NCBI GenBank assembly: GCA_016271365.2
Contig: CM057451.1
Span: forward strand, 494,005,501 to 494,069,500
Reading direction: 5' to 3'
DNA length: 64,000 bases
DNA from: Neoceratodus forsteri
Taxonomy: Eukaryota; Chordata; Ceratodontiformes; Ceratodontidae
In this document: positions 24,205 through 34,460 of the stretch, piece after piece
Layout of the letters: every line of letters begins with the position of its first letter
Position numbering within the stretch: the stretch's first letter is position 1
Notes under the pieces: generated by a model
Database searches by the model: none
What the model was told of the DNA's origin: nothing
Seen by the model: only the letters and a program-made list of their open reading frames with translations
Made by a program: the position numbers and the translations under genes

Positions 24205-26528
24205 ACTCTCAAATGGGGGCACAGAGAGGATCTCTGAACTTGAAGTGGGTAGTCATCTGGGAACAAGTGACCACCAAACAGTGAGGTTCACGATAAACTT
24301 AACTGTAGAGTCAAGCTATACAAAAGTGAAGGTACTGGATTTCAGGAGGGCTGATTTTGTCAAAATGGGAGAGTGCCTCAGAAAAGCACTAGCACACAGG
24401 CAAGAAGGTGGGGTGGAGCAACAATGGGGAAACATCAAAATTGCCATCACAGAGGCAAAAAGCCTTTGTGTGAAGCAAAGAAACAAATCAAAATGAAAGA
24501 CAAAATCACTATGGTTCTCAAAAGAAGTGGCGGGGAAGGTAAGGGAGAAAAAGATAGCATTCAGGAAGTATAAGGAGACACAGAAGGAGCAGGACAGAGA
24601 ACTGTACTAGTTAAAGAAGAAGGAAGTGGGGAAAGAAGTCAGAATAACTAAGGCTCAAACCGAGGAAAAGATAGCCAACTCGGTTAAGAAGAGGGATAAA
24701 ACCATTTATAGGTACATTAAGGAGCAAAGAAAGACTAAGGTAGGGATACTGAGGCTGAATAAAGAGGAAGCTGGTTGGGCAGAGAGTAACAGTGAAAAAG
24801 CAGGGATACCGAAAGAATACTTCTGCTCAGTATTCACAATGGAAAAGCAGAGGGAGATACCTAATCCAATCAATAGAATCACTCTGGATAGGGGGTTGAT
24901 ATTAGTCCTTTCACAGAAGAAAGGGTTCTGAAGGAACTCTTAAAACTGAAGATGGACAAAGCAATGGGGCCTGATGGGATTCACCCCAGAATTCTAAAAG
25001 AACTGAGAGAAGAACTAGTAGCACCACTGACTATCCTTTTTAATAAATCATGGAAGGATGGTGTGATACCTGAAGACCAGAGGAGGGCAGATGTGATTCC
25101 TTTTCACAAAAGTGGGAGCAAGACAGAGGCAGGAAACTATAGACCTGTCAGTTTGACCTCAGTGGTAGGGAAAATAATGGAATCACTTCTGAAGGAAAGA
25201 ATTATTGAGTACCTAGAGGCCAGTAGGGCACAGGACCCAATACAGCATGGATTCACAGCAGGAAGGTCATGTCAGACAAATCTAATTGATTTATTTGACT
25301 GGGTGACCAAAGTAGTAGACCAGGGAGGGGCTGTAAACATGGCCTACTTAGACTTTAGCAAGGCATTTGACACAGTCCCTCACAAAATATTAATAAACAA
25401 ATTAGCCAGCCTTGGAGTGGGTCCCAGGGTGGTAGCCTGGGTAATACACTGGCTGGACAACAGGACACAGTGGGTAATAGTAAATGGAGTCCACAGTGAA
25501 GAAAGCGGGGTTACTAGTGGGGTACTGCAGGGTTCAGTACTGGGGCTGGTCCTTTTTAATGTCTTTATAAGTGACATTGCAGAGGGACTGGAAGAGAAAG
25601 TATGTCTCTTTGCAGATGACACAAAGATCTGCAGCAGGGTTGGTATGCAAGTTGAGGTGAAAAGGATGAAAAGGGACATGGCAAGGTTGGAGGAATGGTC
25701 AAATGTATGGCAGCTCAGATTCAATGCAAAGAAGTGCAAAGTAATGCACCTGGGAAACAAAAACCCAAGGGAAGAGTACACAATGGGGGTGAGATACTGA
25801 TAACAACAAAAATGGAAAGGGACCTGGGGGTAGTCATATCAGACGACCTAAAGGTGGGCCAGCAATGTGAGAAGGTAGTGAGGAGGGCTGGGGGGATACT
25901 GGGATGCATAGGGAGAGGCATCACCAATAGAAAACAGGAAGTTGTTGGCCCTCTGTACAGACAGTTGGTAAGACCACATCTGGAGTACTGTATACAGTTC
26001 TGGAGACCCCGTCTCCGCAAAGACATAGACAGGGTGGAGGCTGTCCAGAGGAAGGCAACCAAAATGGTGCAGGGTCTGCACCAGAAGATATATGAAGAAA
26101 GACTAAAGGAGCTTAAGATGTATAGCCTCGAGGAAAGGAGGGAGAGGGGGGACATGATAGAAACTTTCAAATACCTCAAGGGAATCAACAAAGTCCAAGA
26201 GGGTAGCATCTTTCAGAAAAAGAGATGTGCAAGAACAAGGGGACACAATTTGAAGATAGAGGAGGGACAGCTCAGAGGTAATGTGAGGAAGTATTTCTTC
26301 ACAGAGAAGGTCGTTAGATGCTTGGAATGGCCTTCCTGAGTAAGTTGTAGAGTCAAAAACAGTGAGGGAATTCAAGAGTGCATGGGACAGACATAAGGCA
26401 ATTCTAGTTGGAAGAAGGAGGAAGTAGGCTATTGGTTAACTAGGATCTGCAGTTTATCCATTAGGTAGGGAAATGGGCAGACTAGGTGGGCCAAGCGGTC
26501 CTTATCTGCCATCAAATCCTATTTTTCA
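24205..26528 (+). mobile_element. CR1-group LINE C, 5'-truncated, ORF2 nearly readable
   Basis: It begins inside the endonuclease (HLGTSDHQTVRF, the SDH motif, near 24255). It then carries the linker (FRRADFVKMGECLRKAL), DKAMGPDGIHPRILKEL, GNYRPVSLTSVVGKIMESLL and HGFTAGRSCQTNLIDLFDW. Motif A is MAYLDFSKAFDTVPHK, motif B TSGVLQGSVLGLVLFNVF, motif C LFADDTKIC (about 25610). The frame 24952-25800 is open for 282 codons. A one-base loss in a G-run near 25790 (five G; LINE D has six) shifts the frame, and the C-terminal domain continues 25790-26339 (VRPHLEYCIQFWR, YEERLKELKMYSLEERRERG). The 3' UTR ends near 26528 without the full TCTATG tail, directly against the Penelope-like fragment. Same subfamily as LINE D. 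Confidence 0.88.
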
Positions 26529-27682
26529 GGTGTTACCCGGGCCTGTGAATGAGAGAAAAAATTTTGTTTTCTCTTATTCACAGGGACTGCGCCTGAACTC
26601 TACAAACGCTACATAGAAGACTGTGTGGGGGCAACCTCTTGCTCCAGGGACACCCTTCAAGTCTTCCTCGACAAGTTTACCATGCCCCATCCTTCCCTTC
26701 AATACACTGTTGAAGTATCCTTCTCTACACTGCCTTTTCTGGATATCCAACTTTCAGTACAGAACACTGGTCTGAAGATATCAGTTTATTACAAACCCAC
26801 TGACTCTCACAGTTTCCTCCTCCATAGCTCCTTCTATCCTAAACATGTCAAGAATGGCCTGCCTTATTCACAGTTTCTAAGACTTTGCAGGTTATGCAGT
26901 GAAGAGGATGATTTTGCTGAGCAGGCCCAAATAATGCAGATTTTTTTTATTAACAGGGGATACCCTAAAAGCACAGAGGACAGAGCACTCTCTCTGGTCA
27001 GTAACATGCCCAGTAACCTTGACCCCTGCAGGAAGGATACTGTCATGCATAAACAATGGCGAATTCCACTAGTGCTTCCTTTCCATCAGAGTACACCTTC
27101 TCTTCACAGGATTATCACCAGTAACTTTCCTATTTTGCAAACTGACTCCAACATTGGTGCTTCCTTTACAGAATCCCCTATTGCCTCCTACTGCTGGCCA
27201 CCTAACCTGCGGAATCTCCTGGAAAAAACAGCCTACCTACTCCTAACAGTTCCTCCCTACCAGGTACCAAACACTGCAACAGAACTCACTGCTACACCTG
27301 CAAATTTGTTTCTAGTGTGACTGAAATTTGGGGTCCTACAGATGTTTTTCACATCAACAAGGAGTTCTCATGCACCTCCACTAATGTGGTATATTGTATT
27401 CTTTGCAGGAAGTGTGCGGCTATTTACATTGGAAACACTGGTAGATGCCTTGCTGAACATTTCAGGGAACATTACAGGGCAGTCAGGAATGGAGACATTG
27501 ATAAACCCATTGTATCCCACTTTATCTCCAGGGACCACAATGTCAATGACTTTTCTGTTTGTGTCCTTCAGCAGGGCTTCTGGGATCCTGACCATAGAAA
27601 AAACATGGAAGCCAAGCTGATCATCCGTCTTGGCTCCCAGCAGCCCTCCAGTTTAAAAGATAGACTTATTTTCTACTAACAT
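26529..27682 (+). mobile_element. Penelope-like element 1, 3' part (end of RT plus GIY-YIG)
   Basis: Penelope-like elements encode a telomerase-related reverse transcriptase fused to a GIY-YIG nuclease. This copy starts at the RT active site: LYKRYIEDCVGA (26598), where the usual YIDD is YIED. It continues with LPFLDIQLSVQN, SVYYKPTDSHSFL and LRLCRLCSEEDDF, open to 27320 (frame 26625-27320). A frameshift near 27270 leads into a cysteine pair CYTCKF, then the GIY-YIG domain VVYCILCRKCAAIYIG (27386-27435), with AEHFREHYRAV and the late Glu in NMEAKLI, ending at the TAA 27677-27679. The N-terminal half is missing. A TTCTTATTCACAG just before the coding block looks like a splice acceptor or a chance match. 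Confidence 0.85.
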
Positions 27683-28426
27683 CTTTCAGCCACCCCTTAT
27701 TTTCCCTAAAGTCTGTTTGTATCTGTACACATTTAATTTCTTTTTCATTTTCACCACATGTCTCCATCTCTGTCTCCTTCTCCCACATTTGTCACCTTTC
27801 AGCCTTCTTACTAGGCCCTGTTAATTAGTCCCCACCTGGGGACTTCTCTAGCTCATTCACTCCTATTATGCCTTGGCTTTCCCATCATCACCTTTTTGTT
27901 TCACAGATTCTCTCTTAATCTTGCCATTTATCACTTCTTCTCCCACAGCCTTCCTCTTTTTTCTTTCCTCATGTACATATCCCTTATTTAACCTCCTCTC
28001 TACACTAACTTTGCTTTTTTCTCTTTTAGATATTTGCTGAATTTGACCTACTGTCAAAACATAGCTTTTTAACTCTATTTTCTATTTTTAGCGTGCATTT
28101 AATATAACCATTTTGTTTTGATTTTAGAACGAAGGCATTCGGTAACTACTATGCCATACCTCCGAGCAGTCAGTTCACTGAATCCTTCTGCCAGATACCC
28201 TCTGGTATCCAATTACTGTGACCTTAAGGGCATACAGTGACTACTAGGTCTACCTACCTCAGTCAGCCCACTGACTCCTTCTGCCAGATGCCCCCTGTTA
28301 TCCAAATCTATTCACTTTACTGTATCATATACTCTGAAAATCATTTAAATCAGTTAATATTTTTTTACACATTCATTTTTAGACACATTTAAACTAAGTA
28401 ATGGCATTAAACAAATAGAGAATAAT
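27683..28426. other. no recognised gene, possibly PLE 3' flank
   Basis: C/T-rich then AT-rich sequence. A stretch containing CACTGAATCCTTCTGCCAGATACC (split here as CACTGAATCC and TTCTGCCAGATACC) near 28178 recurs loosely near 28268 (TTCTGCCAGATGCC). No gene seen. Confidence 0.45.
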
Positions 28427-28512
28427 GTATGGGCAACCATACACAACAAGGCTGTGTTTCCATCTCAACCCTGAGATGGAAACACATGCTGAGTTGTGTG
28501 TGGTTGACCATA
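28427..28512. repeat. near-perfect hairpin, ~41-bp arms, 4-nt loop
   Basis: The left arm (28428-28467) and right arm (28472-28512) are inverted copies with few mismatches. The inner 14 bp, GTGTTTCCATCTCA against TGAGATGGAAACAC, pair perfectly around an ACCC loop. It could be a tiny fold-back element, the core of a larger element, or a transcribed hairpin of pre-miRNA size; the sequence alone does not decide. Confidence 0.85.
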
Positions 28513-28730
28513 TTTTATTTTTTTATAGTATATGTTTTTTTTATATTAGAATGACAGACCTTCACTGAAGTGAAGACAAAAAATGTTGCCATTTCTTTGT
28601 TCTACTCACATATCAAAATCAAATTTCCAGACTTTTGAATGGTAAAATGTATGACTTCGGCCACTGGGTGGTTAGTAAGTAGCTAGGGGTAGAATAAATG
28701 AGAAATTTAAAATTGTATGACCTTTGAACT

Positions 28731-28795
28731 GTGCATAACAACTGTTTGGAATGCACATAACACTTCAGAATGCGCATAACGGTTTAGAATGTCCT
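28731..28795 (+). repeat. three ~24-bp tandem units
   Basis: Degenerate repeats with the core GCRCATAAC preceded by GAATG or ACTGT, at about 28731, 28755 and 28777. Confidence 0.7.
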
Positions 28796-29218
28796 TTACA
28801 AGGATATTGAGCAGGCTGATTTTTATACATAACAAAGTGTTACCATATACTATTGTTGCATACTGGTATATTAAAAGTAGTGACAGAATCCCCCTCAGTC
28901 CCTTCAGGATCAGTCCTTCACTTTGACAGAGTCTCTTACTTGCAGAAAGATTGAGGTAAACTCTCTGTAAAACAGTGTCACTGTATCTTTTAAAATAGTC
29001 CCTGATTTTGTATGAAAAAGTTTTTTACTATACCACACTCCTTTGGAAATACTGAAGAAATTCTGTAGAGATGGTGCAGCTTGATGTAGTTGGAGGCCCC
29101 CTTTGAGTCAGCAGGTGGCTGAAGAGAACAATGATTTCTTCAGATTTGTAGATTCTTTTCTATGAGAAAACTGATTACACTAGAACAACAGACACTTGAG
29201 ACAACAGACTTTCTACAC

Positions 29219-30056
29219 TAGGCCCTGTTCCCACTTATTGCCCTGCATTGTCCCTAATCTGGGATACAGGTGACCCTCCTATCCTTACACTGTAATTAAC
29301 TAACTGGTTCTGTCAGGCTTTCTTTCTTCAGTAGGCCTCTTCAGACAGACACCCCTTGGCATGGGCACCTTCCTTGCTGGTCGATCTCCCCGCTCAGACT
29401 GACTGCACTCTGGCTGCGCAGCTCTTTATATAATTAAAATTTCATTAGCATATTTAAATTCATGGTCACTGAGTGGGCACTGACCTGTCCAGCAGCTCAG
29501 CACCAATCAAATTCATCTCTGCAGCAGCAAAAGCCACAATGGAATTCTCAGTTTTGAAGCTCAGCAGCCCTCCTGAACATTCTAAGGCTTCCCTGTATTT
29601 TTTTCTACTTTTGGACACACTGGGGAACTTAAAATGGTTTAAGTGCCTTAAAATGGTTTAAATCCCAATAGCACTGTTTGCAGACAGACTACAAGCCCCT
29701 TAAAATGTTTTAACAAAAGTGTTTTTAAACCCTGCTAGATACCTAGTCTTAAAACCATTTTTAAAAACGTTTTGGAGCTAGCATGGTTTCTCTCACAGGT
29801 CTGTCCAGGAATAAAAGTGTTTTAAGATGTAATGGTTTAACTAAAACAGTTCTAGTTGCAGTGTGTTCAGGCAAGCACAGTTCTATGTGTGTTGGATTTA
29901 ACACAAAATAGAACAGGTTTAACATTAGCAGTGTGGCCACACTAAACCGTTATCAAAAATGGTTACTGAGTAGTGTGGCTGCACTGAAATGGTTTCCTTA
30001 AACTGGTTTTAAAAACGGTTTTCAAAAACAGTTCTGTAGTGTGTACAGGGCCTTAA
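29219..30056. mobile_element. possible non-autonomous hAT-like element
   Basis: The left side reads TAGGCCCTGTTCCCACT (29219), and the right side in reverse complement reads TAAGGCCCTGTACACACT (about 30056). This resembles hAT-type terminal repeats. The right 350 bp is full of AAACCGTTTT and AAAACGGTTTT-like short palindromes, as seen in such elements. I do not see a convincing 8-bp target duplication, and the left interior does not mirror the right, so the left boundary may be wrong. No protein is encoded. Confidence 0.4.
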
Positions 30057-31704
30057 ATAATGGCTTCTGAACACTTTCCTATGCTTTTTCTTGTCAAAAA
30101 AGTAAATTCCACTTTAATTGTGCTGATCACAAGTTTTTTCTCTCAGGCATTACTTATGCATTTTCCCATGTTAAGCTCCACCTCTAGTGTAACTGCCTAC
30201 ATGGAGTAGCTTCACCAAGAAAAACTCTCCCTTCAAAGGTTAGCGACTCCTTCTTTTTATATTCTACATAGCTCAAATTTTTTCTCAAGTGTAGGACATT
30301 ATTCTGGACACGTGTGCCAAGTTTGGTTCATTTTCATTTAAAACTGACTTGGCAGTACATTGCTAAACACATGCAATGTGTTCTGACTGTGATTCATGTT
30401 CTGACTGTCACTAGATTCAAACTGCTCCATTTTGGATTCTGTACATATTTTAAAGTAATCACTGTCTATGTGCTGTGCCCAGGACTCCTCTCACCCCCTG
30501 CATGCCCTTTCATTTATTTATTTAAAGTTACTGTGTTCTAAATGCATGTGAAGCTGTGAGCTCCCATGCCCATTTGTACCCTTTTTGTTGTACAAAATGG
30601 CTCCTGAGAGCTTTATTTCATACTGCCTGTGCATTTTTCCACTGCGGGGACTCCGTGAGCCCTGATTCCCAGACTGTGCTCTTTTACCATATAATTTATT
30701 AATTCTGAGAGCTACTCCCTAATGTCCACATTCCCTTGTGCTTTTCACCTTACCAACTATACTGTAAGGGAATTGTTTATCTGGTTGATCCTGCCACGAG
30801 ATCAGCACCTCGTGCTGCTACCTCTCGACCCTTGGTGAAGCAGGCACATCCACTAGGCTGAAGCTTGTTCTCCGTAAGGCTGCAGAGTGAGGCGACTGCC
30901 CAAGGCAAGCCTAGGATTCCTTACTAAGTGCACCGCACTCTGCTGTGGGACCGACGCTTGGTCTCTGACTCTACACACTCACTCAGTTTTTGGCGCCAGT
31001 AGCGCCCACAGCTACCTCTCTGCATACATTTATTTCTTTCAGAGCAGCAAGACTTCTTTCAAGAGCGATTGTGTAATAAATAAAAATGCAATTTACATAT
31101 AAATCATCACCAGCAACTTAGGCAGTCCAGTCATACACTGACTGTCCAGCGTGTGTGTCACTAGCCAGGGCAATCCATTTACTAGCTCACTGGCCATCAG
31201 CATATCAGTTCTCTATTTATACCATTAAAATATTACAATTTTTACAAAAATAATGGCAATCACATTTTATGTAAAAATAAATGCACGTGTGTGTGAGAAA
31301 TGGCAAGCCAGGTGTCCTTTCCTACCCCCCAACACTGCATCCTGCTGTCACAATTAATAATACGCTCATGGTGTATCTTATTATCTAACTCATTTTAAAC
31401 TGCTAATTTTTACTATATTACAATTATGGAGGCTAAGTCTAATCTTTTTATTACTGCAGAGTCTGCCCCACATATCTCTGCCAGCTCCTACTTATTCTGG
31501 GTTTTGAACCTGCATCCTTAACTGCTCAATTTATGACTACAAATTAACTAATAGGCTGTCCCTATTCTCTTGGTGGAACAGACTATCTGAGGCTGTTACA
31601 GCTTGTCTACAGCTGTGGGAAAGACAGGATCCTCCACACCTGGAGCTTCAACTTGTGGGTGAAGGAATGGTGCAGAGAACAGGGATTTGGCTATACTGTG
31701 GACT
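30057..31704. other. no recognised gene; 18S-like 16-mer
   Basis: No supported gene. 30781-30796 equals the first conserved bases of eukaryotic 18S rRNA, but the sequence that follows is not 18S rRNA. The rest, to the start of LINE D at 31705, is AT-rich with nothing I recognise. Confidence 0.5.
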
Positions 31705-33978
31705 AGAAACATAGAAACATAGAATCTGATAGCAGATAAGGACTGCTTGGCCCACCTAGTCAGCCCATTTCCCTACCTAATGGATAAGCTGAAGATCCTA
31801 GATAACCAACAGCCTACTTCCTCCTACCCCCCCACTAGAATTGCCTTATGTCTGTCCCATGTATTCTTGAATTCCCCCGCTGTTTTTGACTCTACGACCT
31901 CCTCAGGAAGGCTGTTCCATGTATCCACAACCCTCTCTGTAAAGAAATACTTCCTCACATTACCTCTGAGCCATCCCCCCTCTATCTTCAAACTGTGCTC
32001 CCTTGTTTTTGCACATCTCTTTTTCTGAAAAATGCTACCCTCTTGGACTCTGTTGATTCCCTTGAGGTATTTGAAAGTTTCTATCATGTCCCCCCTCTCC
32101 CTCCTTTCCTCGAGGCTATACATCTTAAGTTCCTTTAGTCTTTCTTCATATCTCTTCTAATGCAGACCCTACATCATTTTGGTTGCCCTCCTCTGGACAG
32201 CCTCCACCCTGTCTATGTCTTTGCGGAGATGGGGTCTCCAGAACCGTACACAGTACTCCAGATGTGGTCTTACCAACTGTCTGTACAAAGGGCCAACAAT
32301 TTCCTGTTTTCTACTAGTGATACCTCTCCCTATGTATCCCAGTAGCCCCCCAACTCTTCTTACTGCCTTCTCACATTGCTGGCCCACCTTTAGGTCATCT
32401 GATATGACTACCCCCAGGTCCCTTTCCATTTTTGTTGTTGTCAGTATCTCACCCCCCATTGTGTACTCTTCCTCTGGGTTTTTGTTTCCCAGGTGCATTA
32501 CTTTGCATTTCTTTGTATTGAATCTAAGCTGCCATACATTTGACCATTCCTCCAACCTTGCCAAGTCACTTTTTATCCTTTCCACCCCACCTTGCATATC
32601 AACCCTGTTGCAGATCTTTGTGTCGTCTGCAAAGAGACATACTTTCCCTTCCAGTCCCTCTGCAATGTCACTTATAAAGACATTAAAAAGGACCGGTCCC
32701 AGTACTGAACCCTGCGGTACCCCACTAGTAACCCTCCTTTCTTCACTGTGGACTCCATTTACTATTACCCACTGTGTCCTGTTATCCAACCAAAGTTTTA
32801 CCCAGGCTACCACCCTGGGACCCACTCCCAGGCTGGCTAATTTGTTTATTAATCTTTTGTGTGGGACTGTGACAAATGCCTTGCTAAAGTCTAAGTAGGC
32901 CACGTCCACAGCCCCTCCCTGGTCTACTGCTTTGGTCACCCAGTCAAAGAAATCAATTAGATTTGTCTGACATGACCTTCCTGCTGTGAATCCATGCTGC
33001 CTTGGGTCCTGTGCCCACTGGCCTCAAGGTACTCAACAATTCTTTCCTTCAGAAGTGATTCCATCATTTTCCCTACTGCTGAGGTCAAACTGATAGGTCT
33101 GTAGTTTCCTGCCTCTGTCTTGCTCCCACTTTTGTGAAGGGGAATCACATCCGCCCTCCTCCAGTCCTCAGGTACCACACCATCCTCCCATGATTTATTA
33201 AAAAGGGTAGTCAGCGGTGTTACTAGTTCTTCCCTTAGTTCTTTTAGAATTCTGGGGTGAATCCCATCAGGCCCCATTGCTTTATCCACCCCTTCAGTTT
33301 TAAGAGTTCTTTCAGAACCCTTTCTTCTGTGAAAGGACTAATATCAACCCCTCTATCCAGAGTGCTTCTATTGACTGGATTAGGTATTTCCTCCTGCTTT
33401 TCCATTGTGAATACTGAGCAGAAATATTCGTTCAGTATCCCTGCTTTTTCACTGTCGCTCTCTGCCTAACCACCTTCCTCTTTGTTCAGCCTCAGTATCC
33501 CTGCCTTAGTTTTTCTTTGCTCCCTAATGTACCTATAAAAGGTTTTATCCTCCTTCTTAACTGAGTTGGCTATCTTTTCCTCAGTTTGGGCCTTTGCTAT
33601 TCTGACTGCCTTACCCACTTCCTTTTGCTTTAACTGGTACAGTTCTCTGTACTGCTCCTTCTGTGTTTCCTTATACTTCCTGAATGCTATCTTTTTCTCC
33701 CTTATCTTCCCCGCCACTTCTTTTGAGAACCATAGTGGTTTTGTCTTTTGTTTTGATTTGTTTATTTGCTTCACACAAAGGCTTGTTGCCTCTGTGATGG
33801 CAGTTTTGATGTTTCCCCATTGTTGCTCCGCCCCACCTTCTTGCCTGTTTGCTAGTGCTTTTCTGAGGCACTTTCCCATTTTGACAAAATCAGCCCTCCT
33901 GAAGTCCAGCACCTTCACTTTTGTGTGGCTTGACTCTGCAGCTAAGTTTATTGTTAAGTTAAGTTTATTGGGGACCAA
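31705..33978 (-). mobile_element. CR1-group LINE D, 5'-truncated, ORF2 with few breaks
   Basis: The 3' end at 31705 shows the CATAGAAACATAGAA tail in reverse complement. ORF2 runs down from 33978 with FRRADFVKMGKCLRKAL near the end of the endonuclease, then a linker to 33466. Next come DKAMGPDGIHPRILKEL and GNYRPISLTSAVGKMMESLL (33289-32957). A frameshift falls near 32990, and the reverse transcriptase core is open for 256 codons (32939-32169). It includes VAYLDFSKAFVTVPHKRL, TSGVPQGSVLGPVLFNVF and LFADDTKICNRV, and the frame runs on through EEYTMGGEILTTTKM, where LINE C is shifted. A stop follows near 32165, then the C-terminal domain (31824-32123). Motif A has FVTVP where relatives have FDTVP. 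It lies head-to-head with LINE E. Confidence 0.88.
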
Positions 33979-33984
33979 ACTAGT

Positions 33985-34303
33985 GGGGTGAGGGCCTTTA
34001 CAGAGGTGATGGCCTGCATCTGTCTAGGAGGGAACTGTAGTCCTCAGTGGATGGTTTAAATGTTACTTTTATGAATATTTAAACTAGCTGAGAGGGGCAA
34101 TGGAAAGAACAAGGGAGGCATAAACTGCCCCCCTCAGACTGAGACAGTAGGAAGGGAGGGCTTGAGGGGAGAAAAATCTCCTAGGGAGCAGGTTAATTGA
34201 AATAGAAGAGAACTACAGGACAAAGGGAATCGGAACAAAAGTTGCAAAAACAGAGGGGGAAATTAACTGCAGCAGAAGGGGAGGAAGAGGGGGCAGGGGT
34301 TTA
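33985..34303 (+). mobile_element. CR1-group LINE E, first part (ORF1 end), before hAT insertion
   Basis: Read on the plus strand this is the end of a CR1-type ORF1: YRGDGLHLSRREL (near 34000), then TFMNI and a stop-rich spacer, as found before the endonuclease in LINE B. It continues at 38444, after the hAT element, with spacing that fits LINE B. It abuts LINE D at about 33980 in the opposite orientation. Confidence 0.75.
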
Positions 34304-34460
34304 AATAGTGTCCGAAAGGGTACATTTCCACCAGAAATGTGGATGGTTCGCTAAAAATTTCCTGACCAAATTGTACATTTCCAAATTAAAAATAATAAAA
34401 AATGAAACAACTAAATTAACAGCGAAAACAGAGTTGTCCAGAGTAATTTATGCCTCCCCT

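Noticed and set aside
30781..30796. 18S rRNA gene fragment
   Set aside because: Only the first 16-19 bases match; the following sequence has no resemblance to 18S rRNA.
30540..31000. Possible retroviral LTR followed by a TGGCGCC primer-binding-like site at 30991
   Set aside because: No gag, pol or env sequence follows, no second LTR is seen, and the LTR limits cannot be drawn. A 7-base match is not enough.
31705..34303. Twin-priming (5' inversion) of a single LINE
   Set aside because: 33985-34303 continues after the hAT into an endonuclease with its own 3' tail at 39410, so it belongs to a separate plus-strand LINE.
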